From contig CANJHI010000003.1 in NCBI GenBank assembly GCA_947474005.1, positions 1-64,000 on the forward strand: 64,000 nt of DNA, given 5' to 3'. Positions 1-8,586 of this stretch are shown in pieces. Position 1 is the stretch's first letter, and every line of letters starts with the position of its first letter. This DNA comes from Alphaproteobacteria bacterium (GTDB taxonomy: Bacteria; Pseudomonadota; Alphaproteobacteria; Reyranellales; Reyranellaceae). A program made the translations under genes and the position numbers. The notes under the pieces are model-generated. The model saw only the letters and a list, made by a program, of their open reading frames with translations, had not been told where the DNA came from and searched no databases.

Positions 1-280
1 GGGCCTGGGCATGCAGCGAATGGGCGGTGAGATGGCCGAACGGCTCGTGCACGCCGTGCACGGTGAGCTCGTTCTGCACGGCTTCCAGCGAGGTCGCGCT
101 CCAGAAGAAGGTGAGGAACTTCTGGCTGCGGCTCTGGCGCACGACCTGGCCGATGCCCTTGTAGACGATCAGGTACCACGAGATCGCCGACATGATGGCG
201 AGCACGGCGAGCAGGACCTTGGCCACGATGTCGGCCTGGGCGATGAAATGGCCGAAGCCGAGGGATGATGCGTCACCCAT
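1..280 (-). CDS. exbB: ExbB/TolQ-family proton channel subunit (3' end beyond window)
   Basis: Inner-membrane proton channel that energises TonB together with ExbD. The first 93 residues are visible, starting MGDASSLGFGHFIAQADI, with a hydrophobic segment (VLLAVLAIMSAISWYLIVY) at about residues 20-40, as in MotA/TolQ/ExbB proteins. The ATG at 278-280 is preceded on the minus strand by AGGAG about 9 bases upstream. The gene begins 11 bases after the stop of the tonB-like gene, so receptor, tonB and exbB form one operon. exbD is expected just outside the window. ExbB is preferred over TolQ because of the TonB neighbour; the symbol rests on that context. Confidence 0.8.
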   Translation of the reverse strand, partial: MGDASSLGFGHFIAQADIVAKVLLAVLAIMSAISWYLIVYKGIGQVVRQSRSQKFLTFFWSATSLEAVQNELTVHGVHEPFGHLTAHSLHAQA

Positions 281-291
281 GAGATACTCTC

Positions 292-1101
292 CTACTGCAA
301 CACGAATCTGATGGGAACGAGGACCCACACCGCCTGCGCGACGCCGCGCTCGGCATAGGGCCTGAGCTGCGAGGCGCGCACGGCGCTCAGCGCCGACTGG
401 TCGAGCGCGTCGTGGCCCGACGAGGTCTGCACCGAGACCTGGGTCGGCCGGCCGGCGATGTCGACCAGCACGCGGACCATCACGACGCCCTGCTCGCCAG
501 CGCGCCGGGCGCGTCCCGGGTAGACCGGGTTGGGCGGAATGAGGAAGCCGAGCTGCGAAGCCTCCACCGTCTTGGGCGCGGCGGCGACCGCTGGTGCCGC
601 CTGCTGCGGTCCCGCTTCGACAGGCGCAGCCGGCGCCTTCTGTGCCGGTCTCGGCGGCGGCGGCTTGGGCTTTGGTGGTTCCGGCTTGGGCGGTTCCGGT
701 GGCGGCGGTGGCGGCTTGGCCTCGATCGGAAAGGCCGGCGGCGGCAGGTCGGGCGGGGGCGGATCGAGCACCGCGGCGAGATCCGTGATCGGCACCTCGA
801 CCGGCGGCGGCGGTTCGGCAACCGGTATCTCGGGGGGCGGCGGCGGATCGGGCAACGGTGGCTCGGGCGGCAAGTCCAGCTGCGCCTCTGGCGCAGCCGG
901 TTGCTCGGCCGGCACGGTGCGGATTTCCATCGACGCGATGTCGCCCACGATCAGCTTGACCGGTTCGATCTGTGTCAGTGCCCAGCCACCGCCGACATGA
1001 AAGACGATCACCAGGGCCAGCAGGCCGCGACGGACCGCCACCGACAGCGGCTCGCGCCCCTTCTCGATGAAGCTGTTCGTATAGTGACCAAGCCTCTGCA
1101 T
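292..1101 (-). CDS. tonB: TonB-family energy transducer
   Basis: Periplasm-spanning protein that passes proton-motive energy from ExbB/ExbD to outer-membrane receptors. The 269-residue product has one N-terminal membrane anchor (about residues 24-44, after a basic stretch). A long proline-rich spacer follows (about 65-165, with PPPPEPPKPEPPKPKPPPP-like repeats). The C-terminal TonB fold is at about 190-268 (YPGRARRAGEQGVVMVRVLV...). Its start lies 6 bases after the stop of the upstream receptor gene, so it is cotranscribed and probably under the same cobalamin riboswitch. It may be dedicated to that receptor or serve both receptors in the window; sequence alone cannot decide. Confidence 0.9.
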   Translation of the reverse strand: MQRLGHYTNSFIEKGREPLSVAVRRGLLALVIVFHVGGGWALTQIEPVKLIVGDIASMEIRTVPAEQPAAPEAQLDLPPEPPLPDPPPPPEIPVAEPPPPVEVPITDLAAVLDPPPPDLPPPAFPIEAKPPPPPPEPPKPEPPKPKPPPPRPAQKAPAAPVEAGPQQAAPAVAAAPKTVEASQLGFLIPPNPVYPGRARRAGEQGVVMVRVLVDIAGRPTQVSVQTSSGHDALDQSALSAVRASQLRPYAERGVAQAVWVLVPIRFVLQ

Positions 1102-1107
1102 GGGCGG

Positions 1108-3234
1108 TCAGAAAGCCTTCGTCAGGGTGAAGCGGACCATCTGCGGCTCGACCGGATGGAAGTGACGGTCGGCGATGCCGCCGGCCGGCTCGCCGGGCAG
1201 TCGCGAGGTGTAGAAATAGTCGATCTGGTTGGCCTGGGCGTTGAGCAGATTGAAGACATCGGCCTGCAGCTTCAACCCGTTCTCGAAGGCGTAGCCGATG
1301 CGGGCGTTGAAGAGCGAGGTGGGCGAGCTGTAGACGCTGCCGTCCTCGACCAGGGGGCGGGCGCCGAAGAAGCGCCAGCGCAGCGCGCCGAACCAGCCCG
1401 TCTCGGCGCCGAGCGTGATGCCTGCCGAGGCGATGGCCGCGGGTGCGCCGGGAATGAAGGGACCGGCGGGATCGTTGTCCATGAAGCGTGCGACAGTGTA
1501 GGCGACGTCGAGGTCGAGCAGCGCCCAGGGAGTCGGCCGGTACTGGTTGGTCCATTCGATGCCGACGCGGCGGCTCGGCCGGCTCGGTTCGGTCGTGCCG
1601 ACGTCGCCCACGAACAGCAGCTCCGAATCGAAATCGAGCAGGAAGAGCGCGAAGGTCGAATCGAGTCCCTTGACGGTCTGCGAGCGAAAGCCGATTTCGC
1701 CGCCGGTCGAGCGCACCAGCAGCGGCGCCGATTGCTGCGGCTGGCTCGGGTCGAGGGGGTTCACGGTCAGGGTGGCGGCGCGCGCGTCGTTCGAGTGAAA
1801 GCCCTGGCCGGCGTTGAGATAGAACTCGGTCTTGTTGAACGGGCCGAAGACCAGCCCCGCCTTGGGGCTGGCGACGACGGCCGTCAGCGCGCCGGAGTTC
1901 AACGAATTGTTGCTGTCGACCGAGATTGCGTAGAAATCGCCGCGCACGCCGAGCGTGGAGCGGAACCAGTCGTTCCAGACCGTCATGTTCTTGGCGTAAA
2001 CGCCGACGCTGGTCTCGCTTATGTGGTCGGAGCGGATGGTGCCCGTCGGCACGCGCTGGACGGTGTTGAACAGGCCGACCGAGATGTCGTCGTAACGGAT
2101 CTGCGTGCCGAGCGTCGATTCGGACTTGAAGCCCGCGAGATCGTGGCGAAGCAGATGGCTGGCGTTGATGCCCATGAGCTTGCGCTTGTCGCTCTGCTGG
2201 AACTGGTCGCCGTTGTCCGGATCGTTCAGGAAGTAGGTGAAGTTGTTGTAGAGGTTCAGGGTCGAGTAGACGAAGTAGCTCTCGATCTTGCTGGCCGTCT
2301 TCTCGTCGCTGCGGCTCCAGCGCGCCGACAGCGAATAGCGCTGGGTGTCGCCGCCGTCGGTCTGGTCGATGGCGCCGAACCGGTCGACCGTGCCGTCGAG
2401 CACGGCGCGGGCGGGAATCTGGTCGGTGGAGTGCCACGAGTTGGAGTAGGCGAGCGCGGTGACGGCGATGCCGTTGTCGGGCGTGCCTTCGCTGTAGCGC
2501 AGGAAGCCGTTGAACTTGCGCGTGTTGTCGCCGACCTGCCACGGGCCGTTGTAGGACACGAGTTCGCCCGCTGCGGTCAGCGTGCCGTTGCCGAGGCCAT
2601 ACGATCCCGCGACCAGCGCGCGCCAGTAGCCGTACATGCCGCCCGTCGCCACCGCGACGCTCTTTTCGAGCTGGTCGGCATAGGCCAGGCGCACGGTGCC
2701 GGCCGAGGAGAAATCGCCTTCCTCGGCCCAGTACGGGCCCTTTTTTACCGTCAGCGATTGCACCAGTTCGGGGATCAGGAAGTTGATGTCGGCATAGCCC
2801 TGGGCGTGGCCATGCGAGCGCATGTTGAGCGGCATGCCGTCGAGCCACAGCGCGAGGTCGGTGCCGTGGTCGAGGTTCATGCCGCGCAGGAAGTACTGGT
2901 TGGCCTTTCCCTCGCCGCTGTGCTGGCTGACGATCAGGCCTGGCACTGCTTCGAGGAGATCGCTCGGCCGTGCGATGGGCCGCGCGTTCAGCGTCTCACC
3001 CGAGATCCGCTGCTCGCTCGCGGCATCGGTCGGCATGGCTTCAAGTTGCTGCGGCGCCACCACGGTGATCATGGGCAGGGCGTTCGAGGCGCCGGTCAGG
3101 TCGGGCACGACAGGTTGAGCGGGGATGGGTTGAGGCGGTGTTTGCGCCAGCGCCTGTGGCGAGGCGCCGCCTAGGAACGCAGCCAGGACCATCGGCGCGA
3201 CTCTGGCGCGACGGGCAAAACGTGTAGACGACAT
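1108..3234 (-). CDS. TonB-dependent outer-membrane receptor, riboswitch-controlled
   Basis: Outer-membrane beta-barrel importer of 708 residues. The chosen ATG gives a signal peptide (MSSTRFARRARVAPMVLAAFLGG... cut after ASPQALA). A TonB-box-like MITVVAP follows at about residue 54, then a plug domain (RPSDLLEAVPGLIVSQHSG, YFLRGMNLDHGTDLALWLDG), a barrel, and a terminal Phe. A longer in-frame start at 3576 runs through the riboswitch and is rejected. The cobalamin riboswitch in its leader suggests that it imports cobalamin or a cobalt/corrinoid compound. The barrel itself does not prove BtuB identity, so no symbol is given. Confidence 0.88.
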   Translation of the reverse strand: MSSTRFARRARVAPMVLAAFLGGASPQALAQTPPQPIPAQPVVPDLTGASNALPMITVVAPQQLEAMPTDAASEQRISGETLNARPIARPSDLLEAVPGLIVSQHSGEGKANQYFLRGMNLDHGTDLALWLDGMPLNMRSHGHAQGYADINFLIPELVQSLTVKKGPYWAEEGDFSSAGTVRLAYADQLEKSVAVATGGMYGYWRALVAGSYGLGNGTLTAAGELVSYNGPWQVGDNTRKFNGFLRYSEGTPDNGIAVTALAYSNSWHSTDQIPARAVLDGTVDRFGAIDQTDGGDTQRYSLSARWSRSDEKTASKIESYFVYSTLNLYNNFTYFLNDPDNGDQFQQSDKRKLMGINASHLLRHDLAGFKSESTLGTQIRYDDISVGLFNTVQRVPTGTIRSDHISETSVGVYAKNMTVWNDWFRSTLGVRGDFYAISVDSNNSLNSGALTAVVASPKAGLVFGPFNKTEFYLNAGQGFHSNDARAATLTVNPLDPSQPQQSAPLLVRSTGGEIGFRSQTVKGLDSTFALFLLDFDSELLFVGDVGTTEPSRPSRRVGIEWTNQYRPTPWALLDLDVAYTVARFMDNDPAGPFIPGAPAAIASAGITLGAETGWFGALRWRFFGARPLVEDGSVYSSPTSLFNARIGYAFENGLKLQADVFNLLNAQANQIDYFYTSRLPGEPAGGIADRHFHPVEPQMVRFTLTKAF

Positions 3235-3361
3235 AAGACGACCTGCGACGCAATGACTCCGCCGCTGCGAATAGCTTCGCCCGGCGGCACGCCTTCTCGT
3301 GAAAGCACCGCCGGTCGACTGCCATACAAGGACACCCCGCCCCATACGTTCGCGCGCGACC

Positions 3362-3560
3362 AAGGCTCGTGGCAGGTCTCCTGGCTCGCGGGTCATCGCG
3401 TTGACCGCCTTCCCAAAAGCCTTGCGGCCCTCAGTGGCATGTTCGGTCGGACGCTCGCCGCTTACAGTTGCGGGGGCAGCCGCGGCATGGCGCCCTAAAG
3501 CACGCACCGCGTTCCCTTTTGATCCCTTGCGGGAACCACAATTTGCACTATTGGCGAGCG
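3362..3560 (-). promoter_or_regulatory. Cobalamin (adenosylcobalamin-type) riboswitch
   Basis: Read on the minus strand, the leader contains the two hallmarks of this class. The core GCCCCCGCAACTGTAAGCGG lies at about 3458-3479. The 3' B12 box AGCCAGGAGACCTGCC lies at about 3371-3387. They are separated by about 75 bases that can form the variable arms. An upstream GGAACGCGGTG-like segment fits the P3/L3 side. About 130 bases separate the B12 box from the receptor ATG, enough for an expression platform. It should repress the receptor-tonB-exbB operon when cobalamin is plentiful. Confidence 0.95.
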
Positions 3561-3604
3561 CTGCGGCCGGGGTCAAGCAAAGGGCTCCGGCGCGTCAAAT
3601 GGGC

Positions 3605-4072
3605 TCAGTGCATCGGTGCGGCGGCGCCGATCGCCGCCGCCTTGAGCGCGATGTCGATGCTGCCGGCCTTCTCGAACACCAGCGTCACCGGGATTTCCGA
3701 ATCCTTGGCGATCGGCGCCTTCAGGCCCATGAACATGATGTGGTAGCCGCCCGGCTTCAGCATCACCGTGGCGCCCGGTGCGATCTCGAGTCCCTTCTCG
3801 AGTTCGCGCATCTTCATCACGTTGTTTTCCATGCGGACCTCGTGAACCTCGACCTTGGCCGAGACGGCGCTGCGCACGGCGATCAGTCGATCGGGCGTCG
3901 TGCCCTTGTTGGTGACGGTGAGAAAGCCGCCCGCCGACTGCGCCGTGGCCGGCGTGGCCCGCGTCCAGGGCTGGCTGATCTCGAGCGAGCCCAGCTTGTA
4001 GTTCTGGGCCCAGGCTGGTGCGAAAGCGGAAGCGGTGATCGCAGCGGCAAGGATGAGACGGCGGGCAATCAT
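3605..4072 (-). CDS. PCu(A)C-family periplasmic copper chaperone
   Basis: Periplasmic Cu(I) carrier (DUF461/PCu(A)C) that in relatives delivers copper to the CuA site of cytochrome c oxidase. The 155-residue product has a signal peptide (1-22, ending APAWA). The copper motif is visible as H77, M88, H111 and M113, close to the family pattern H-X10-M-X21-H-X-M. The ATG at 4072 is preceded by AGGAG at good spacing; the longer start at 4117 lacks a signal peptide and is rejected. It is the last gene of the apparent copper operon, 11 bases after the TlpA-like gene. Confidence 0.93.
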   Translation of the reverse strand: MIARRLILAAAITASAFAPAWAQNYKLGSLEISQPWTRATPATAQSAGGFLTVTNKGTTPDRLIAVRSAVSAKVEVHEVRMENNVMKMRELEKGLEIAPGATVMLKPGGYHIMFMGLKAPIAKDSEIPVTLVFEKAGSIDIALKAAAIGAAAPMH

Positions 4073-4083
4073 GACGGCAACTC

Positions 4084-4572
4084 CTAGGGGCGGGATTTCG
4101 ATTGAGTGTCGAGCCACGCCCGCACCTGGGCGAGGTCGGCAACGCCCGGCAGCACGGTGACGGTGCCGTCGGCCGCGACCATCGCGGTGCGCGGCAGTTC
4201 ACCGGCCCAGGCCGGGTCGATCTCGAAGCGCAGGCGCTCGTAGAAGCGGTCGGTGAAGCTCCAGCTTTCGGCGCCGCCGAGGCCAGCCTTCGCCAGCGTC
4301 GCCGAGACGCGCTCCGATTCCTGCGGCTGCGGATCGGCGGCGACCAGGACCAGGCGGAGGTCGGGCCGCTCCTTCAGCAGCTTGCCCCACTGCGGCAGCT
4401 CGACGAGGCAGGGCGCGCAGGTGAGGCCCCAGAAATGGATCACGGTCGGCTTGCCCGCGTGCGCGGCGCTGAGCTTTGCCCAGCTGCCGCGTGCAAACGA
4501 CTGCGGATCTGCGGCGTGCGCGCCGAATGAGGCGAGCACCACCAGGAGGGCGAGGAAGCCTGCTGGTCTCAC
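4084..4572 (-). CDS. TlpA-like periplasmic thioredoxin-fold protein
   Basis: The 162-residue redoxin-family protein has an N-terminal signal or anchor (VRPAGFLALLVVLASFGAHA). The active-site CAPC motif is at C52/C55 in HFWGLTCAPCLVELPQW, and a cis-Pro region follows (GELPRTAMVAADG). TlpA and Sco-type proteins reduce or metallate cysteines during cytochrome oxidase assembly, which suits the PCu(A)C gene that follows. It starts with GTG at 4572, overlapping the stop of the upstream BNR gene by four bases (GTGA), so translation is probably coupled. Substrate is not known from sequence. Confidence 0.88.
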   Translation of the reverse strand: MRPAGFLALLVVLASFGAHAADPQSFARGSWAKLSAAHAGKPTVIHFWGLTCAPCLVELPQWGKLLKERPDLRLVLVAADPQPQESERVSATLAKAGLGGAESWSFTDRFYERLRFEIDPAWAGELPRTAMVAADGTVTVLPGVADLAQVRAWLDTQSKSRP

Positions 4573-5774
4573 GACGCCCCGCCCAGCGCGATCAGGCGAT
4601 AGCCCTCGTTCTTGGTGAGCCACGAGAGATAGGCCCGGCCGCCGCGGCCGACCAGCAGCGGATGGTCCGAGGCGTCGCTGGTCTCGGCCACGGTCATGGC
4701 GGCACTCCAGTTGCGGCCGCTGTCGGTCGAGAGCTGCCAGCGTACCACCACCTTGTTGCCGTCGAACTCCTTCCACACGAGATGGACCGTCGTGCCGTCG
4801 GCCAGCAGGAAAGGCCGCGACGGCTGGCGATCGGGCGAACCGAGCGCACGCGGCGGACCGAAGGCGGCGCCGGCCGAATCGGCGCGGGCATAGAACAGCC
4901 CCTTGCGTGCCGAGCCGTTGGTGAACCACGCGGCGTGCTGGCTGCCGTCGGAGGCGATCGCGAGGCTGGGCCCGTGATGCGGGCAGGCTTCGATCTTCCA
5001 GTTGTCGGTGCTGACGCGATTGAGCGGACCCGGCGTCGCGGGATCCTTGAAGGTGATGACCGCATGGTCGCGCACCGAGCCGGGGAAGATGTTGCGGAAG
5101 ATCACCGCCGGCCGGCCGGGGCCGGCGAAGGCGACGCCAAGGCGGCAGCACTCGCAGGTATTGTCGAGCGCGATGTGCGTGTCGGCAAAATGCGCCCCCT
5201 CGTCGTCGGACCAGGCATAGGCCAGTGCCGCCCCTGGATAGGGCTTGCCGGCTTTTCGCGCGGCAGGGCCGTTGCGCTTGTCGAGCCACGCGGTGAAGAC
5301 CTTGCCGGCGGGATCGATCGCCACCGTCTCGAAGCGTTGGCTGGTGGTGTCGGCGGTGAGCGGCTGCGGCTTGGTGAACGAGGCGCCGTTGTCGGTCGAG
5401 CGCGCATGAAAGGCGCGGCCGTTGAAGTTCTTGTCCTGGAAAATGGCGAAGGTGACGATCGCCACCCCCCGGGGATCGACGGCGATGCGCGCCCGCGCGT
5501 CGGGGCCCCAGTCGAGGTTGAGCGGCTCGGGCGTCACCGCGACCGGCGCCGTAAAGGTCCGGCCGAGGTCGGACGAGCGCACGACCACGACCCGGTTGCC
5601 CTCGGTCCGCACCAGCCACAGCGTGCCGTCGGGCCCGAAGGCCGGCGTGGCGGTGAAGGCCTCCGGCGCCCCAGCCGCAGTTGCTCCCGCCATTCCCGGG
5701 CTGGCGTGATTGTGCTGCGCGGCGGCGGTGCCCGCCGGCAGCAGGAGTCCGAGACAGAGAAGAACGTGGCGCAT
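4569..5774 (-). CDS. Secreted BNR/Asp-box repeat (sialidase-fold) protein
   Basis: The 401-residue protein has a signal peptide (MRHVLLCLGLLLPAGTAAA) followed by a His/Met-rich stretch (QHNHASPGM). At least four Asp-box repeats are visible: SSDLGRTF, STDNGASF, SDDEGAHF and STDSGRNW, typical of a six-bladed beta-propeller. No convincing sialidase Arg triad or FRIP motif was noticed, so enzyme activity is doubtful. A CECC cluster (DNTCECCRLG, near residue 200) and CPHHGP nearby look like metal or disulfide sites. Its place inside a copper-type operon suggests a periplasmic metal-binding or assembly role; this is inference. Confidence 0.75.
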   Translation of the reverse strand: MRHVLLCLGLLLPAGTAAAQHNHASPGMAGATAAGAPEAFTATPAFGPDGTLWLVRTEGNRVVVVRSSDLGRTFTAPVAVTPEPLNLDWGPDARARIAVDPRGVAIVTFAIFQDKNFNGRAFHARSTDNGASFTKPQPLTADTTSQRFETVAIDPAGKVFTAWLDKRNGPAARKAGKPYPGAALAYAWSDDEGAHFADTHIALDNTCECCRLGVAFAGPGRPAVIFRNIFPGSVRDHAVITFKDPATPGPLNRVSTDNWKIEACPHHGPSLAIASDGSQHAAWFTNGSARKGLFYARADSAGAAFGPPRALGSPDRQPSRPFLLADGTTVHLVWKEFDGNKVVVRWQLSTDSGRNWSAAMTVAETSDASDHPLLVGRGGRAYLSWLTKNEGYRLIALGGAS

Positions 5775-5795
5775 GGCTCTTCCCTTCTACACCTT

Positions 5796-8003
5796 TCAGA
5801 ATCTCATCCGAAGGCCCGCGATGGCGGTAAACGGCATGCCCATCGCGGGGATGCTCGTGGCGCTCACCGTCGGGCCCTCGAACGTGGTCGTCGTGTAGCC
5901 CGCGGCCAGGTACTGGTAGTTGGTCAGGTTCTGGATGCTGGCATAGAGATCGACATTCTTGATCGGCGAGTAGGTCGCGCCGAGGTCGATCAAGGTGGCC
6001 CCCTGGTTGAGCTGGGTGTGGCCGGTGTCGTTCCAGTAGTTCGGGAACGCCTTCAGGTTGGCGGTCAGCACCAGTTCGGGAAGGGGCCGCCATTCGACAT
6101 TGGCGTTGAACATCGTGACCGGCACCTGGCCGAGCTGGACCCCGGTGCGGATCAGCGCCGGATAGTTGGAGGTCGTCATGTAGGCGATGGTGTTGGTGAA
6201 GCTGGCGCCGAACCGCAGCTCCGGCGTCGCCTGCCATCCGCCGATGATCTCGAGGCCCTGGAACACGGCGCTGCCGGTGTTCTGGTACTGCCGCACCGTG
6301 GTGAAGCCGGGGCTGAGACCGGCAGCGGAGATGAACGGCGCGGCGCAGGCCGGGTTGGTGTTGCACACCGTCACGAAGTCGATGAAGTTGTCGAGGTTGT
6401 TGTTGAAGACCGTTCCCGACAGGGTGAACTCCTTCCACTTGAAGTCGAAGCCCACTTCCTCGCCGATGTTCGTCATCGGCTGCAGGTTCGGGTTGATGGC
6501 GGTGTAGGCCGTGCCCGCCGCGAAGCTGCGGTACATCTGGTTCATGCCCGGCGCCGAGAAGTTGCGATAGGCCGCGGCGCGTAGGCTGAACTCCTCGAAC
6601 AGGTAGTATTTCAGGCCGATGCGCGGATCGAAGCTGCTGTAGGTCGAGTTGGCCACTGGGACCAGGGTGTTGGAGTTCGCGGTCAGCACGCTGGCGTTCA
6701 GCGCCTGGTAGAAATCGCCGCGCAGGCCGACCGTCACCTCGAGGGGGATGCCGCTGAAGCGGTAGGTGCCCTGGCCGAAGACGCCCTCGGTGCGGTGCTC
6801 GCCGTTGGCAATGAAGATGGTCGGCTTGGCCGTGGCGCTGGCGTAGAGGTTGTTGTTGTCGTTGATCGTCGTGCGGCGCATGTCGACGCCGATCTTGACG
6901 TCCTTGATCGGCCCGACGTCGCCCTGGAAGAAAACCGAGCCGCCCTGGTCGGTGTTGGGCGCACTCTCGATCTGGCTGACGAACTGGTTGGTGGCGTTGA
7001 TGTTGTTCAGCGTGTAGGCGCCGCTCGCCACGTTGGTGGTGCCGAACACGCCGCCGCCCGCCCAGACGTTGAAGTTGATCGAGGTCTTGTTCTCGAACTC
7101 ATAGGCGCCGCCGAACTGGCCGCGGTAATTGGACCAGTTGTTGTGCGCCATGGCCCACACCAGCCCGTCCTCGTAGGTCTGGTTGAAGTTGGCCTTGGCG
7201 AAGAGCTTGAGGTTGTCGCTGGGCGTCAGGAAGACGGAGAAGGCGAGGTTGTCGGCCTTCGACGCGGTCGGCGTCAGGTTGATGTTCTGGTACTGCGACG
7301 GCGTGAGGTTGTAGCCCGAGCTCTGGTTGTGGTTGTAGGCGAGCCCGACGTTGAGCTTGTCGTTCACCGCCACGCTGCCGGCGATCTCGGCGGCGCCGGT
7401 GTTGTAGTTGCCGTAGCTCACGTCGACCGCCGCGGCGGTCTTGGTGGGCTCGCGGGTCACGATGTTGATGATGCCGCCCATCGCCATGTTGCCCCACAGG
7501 CTGGTGGCGCCGCCACCGCGAATGACCTCGATCCGGTCGATGGTGTTCTTGGGGATGGCGCTCCAGTTGACGGTGCGGAAATAGGGATCGTTCACCGGCA
7601 CGCCGTCGACCATCACCAGCGTGTTGATGGTGGTGCTGGTGCCGAAGCCGCGGATGCTGACGGGCTGGCCGGTCGGATGGAGCTGGCCGGAGGGGATGTT
7701 CTGCGTCCACACGCCGGGAATGCGATTGATGATCTGGTCGACGCCGGTTTCCGGCATCGCCTGGACCTGGGCGCGCGTCATCACGGTGGTGCTGACGTCG
7801 AGCTTCTCGAGATCGGAGCCGCGGCCGGCGCTGACGGTGATCGGCGGCAGGCTGATCGGCGGGGTGGCGGCCGCCGGTGCGTCCGGCGTCGTGACTGTCG
7901 TCGGCTGCGGTGTTGCCGGCGGCGTGCCTTGTGCCTTGGCCAGAGTCGGAATCAGGGCAAGGCCCGCGAAAGCGGCGAAGGTCGCCGCACGAATCGATAG
8001 CAT
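5796..8003 (-). CDS. TonB-dependent outer-membrane receptor (probably copper-related)
   Basis: The 735-residue receptor has a signal peptide (cut near LIPTLAKAQ), a TonB-box-like LPPITVSAG, and a plug domain (GVDQIINRIPGVWTQN, SIRGFGTSTTINTLVMVDG, IEVIRGGGATSLWGNMAMGG). A long barrel follows, ending in LRMRF with terminal Phe. Neighbours are a DUF2946 protein upstream and BNR, TlpA-like and PCu(A)C proteins downstream, an arrangement that points to copper or a copper chelate as cargo. It begins 64 bases after the DUF2946 stop. No riboswitch was seen in its leader. The substrate is inferred only from neighbours. Confidence 0.88.
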   Translation of the reverse strand: MLSIRAATFAAFAGLALIPTLAKAQGTPPATPQPTTVTTPDAPAAATPPISLPPITVSAGRGSDLEKLDVSTTVMTRAQVQAMPETGVDQIINRIPGVWTQNIPSGQLHPTGQPVSIRGFGTSTTINTLVMVDGVPVNDPYFRTVNWSAIPKNTIDRIEVIRGGGATSLWGNMAMGGIINIVTREPTKTAAAVDVSYGNYNTGAAEIAGSVAVNDKLNVGLAYNHNQSSGYNLTPSQYQNINLTPTASKADNLAFSVFLTPSDNLKLFAKANFNQTYEDGLVWAMAHNNWSNYRGQFGGAYEFENKTSINFNVWAGGGVFGTTNVASGAYTLNNINATNQFVSQIESAPNTDQGGSVFFQGDVGPIKDVKIGVDMRRTTINDNNNLYASATAKPTIFIANGEHRTEGVFGQGTYRFSGIPLEVTVGLRGDFYQALNASVLTANSNTLVPVANSTYSSFDPRIGLKYYLFEEFSLRAAAYRNFSAPGMNQMYRSFAAGTAYTAINPNLQPMTNIGEEVGFDFKWKEFTLSGTVFNNNLDNFIDFVTVCNTNPACAAPFISAAGLSPGFTTVRQYQNTGSAVFQGLEIIGGWQATPELRFGASFTNTIAYMTTSNYPALIRTGVQLGQVPVTMFNANVEWRPLPELVLTANLKAFPNYWNDTGHTQLNQGATLIDLGATYSPIKNVDLYASIQNLTNYQYLAAGYTTTTFEGPTVSATSIPAMGMPFTAIAGLRMRF

Positions 8004-8067
8004 GAAAGTCTCCCCACGAATGACGAATGAACGCGACGCGCACCGAGGCGCATCGCGGTTTCAGGTG

Positions 8068-8457
8068 TCAGACGTGGGAGGGTGGGGCTCTGGGCTGGAT
8101 CGGCCCGTCGCGGATGCCGACGGGCGAGATTGCATCGACCGCCGCCACGAAGCGGATCGCGGTCGGGACGGGCTCGACGAGGATGAAGGCGGCGAAGAGT
8201 TCGGCCAGCACGGGCGCGTGTGCGAGGCCGAGGCAGCACTCGTGGCTCTTGCCGGCGGCCGGCGCGGAGCCCTGATCGGCGTCCTGGCTTGGAGCCGTCT
8301 GGCAGAAAGCGCCCCACATCTTCGCGGCGGCTTCCGGCCCGCCGTCCCGCATCAGCGCGGCGTGGGCGAGCGGCTGCAGGAAATTGAGGGTGATCGCAAA
8401 CAGCGCCGCGGCCAAAGAGGCCGCGCGCCAGCCCGACTCGGAGCGTTTGCGGATCAT
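8068..8457 (-). CDS. DUF2946-type small exported protein
   Basis: The 129-residue protein has an N-terminal hydrophobic segment (AASLAAALFAITLNFLQPLAHAA) and a conserved Cys patch: a single C in WGAFCQTA and HECC in GKSHECCLGLAHA. A second hydrophobic stretch follows (LAELFAAFILV). Short proteins with this HxCC pattern are assigned to DUF2946, which recurs next to TonB-dependent copper receptors. It appears to be the first gene of the copper set. The biochemical role of DUF2946 is unknown; metal binding through the Cys/His residues is inference. Confidence 0.75.
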   Translation of the reverse strand: MIRKRSESGWRAASLAAALFAITLNFLQPLAHAALMRDGGPEAAAKMWGAFCQTAPSQDADQGSAPAAGKSHECCLGLAHAPVLAELFAAFILVEPVPTAIRFVAAVDAISPVGIRDGPIQPRAPPSHV

Positions 8458-8586
8458 GGCTTATCTTAGGCCGCGCGCGCGAACGGCCACAAGGCGCGTC
8501 TTCCCACAAAGTGTCGCATCGTGTCTTGGGACCACGAGCCTCCGGCTCACCTCTACAAGAATGCTCTCTTCCGCAAAGCCGTGGTG

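Noticed and set aside
412-3174. 920-residue plus-strand open frame
   Set aside because: It lies antisense to the tonB and receptor genes, which have signal peptides, domains and ribosome-binding sites. The frame is Arg/Asp/Gly/Val-rich as expected for a GC-rich shadow.
1108-3576. Longer start for the first receptor at 3576
   Set aside because: The extra 114 residues translate the cobalamin riboswitch and place the signal peptide internally.
4476-6584. 702-residue plus-strand open frame
   Set aside because: Antisense to the BNR and second receptor genes; low-complexity GC-rich translation with no domain.
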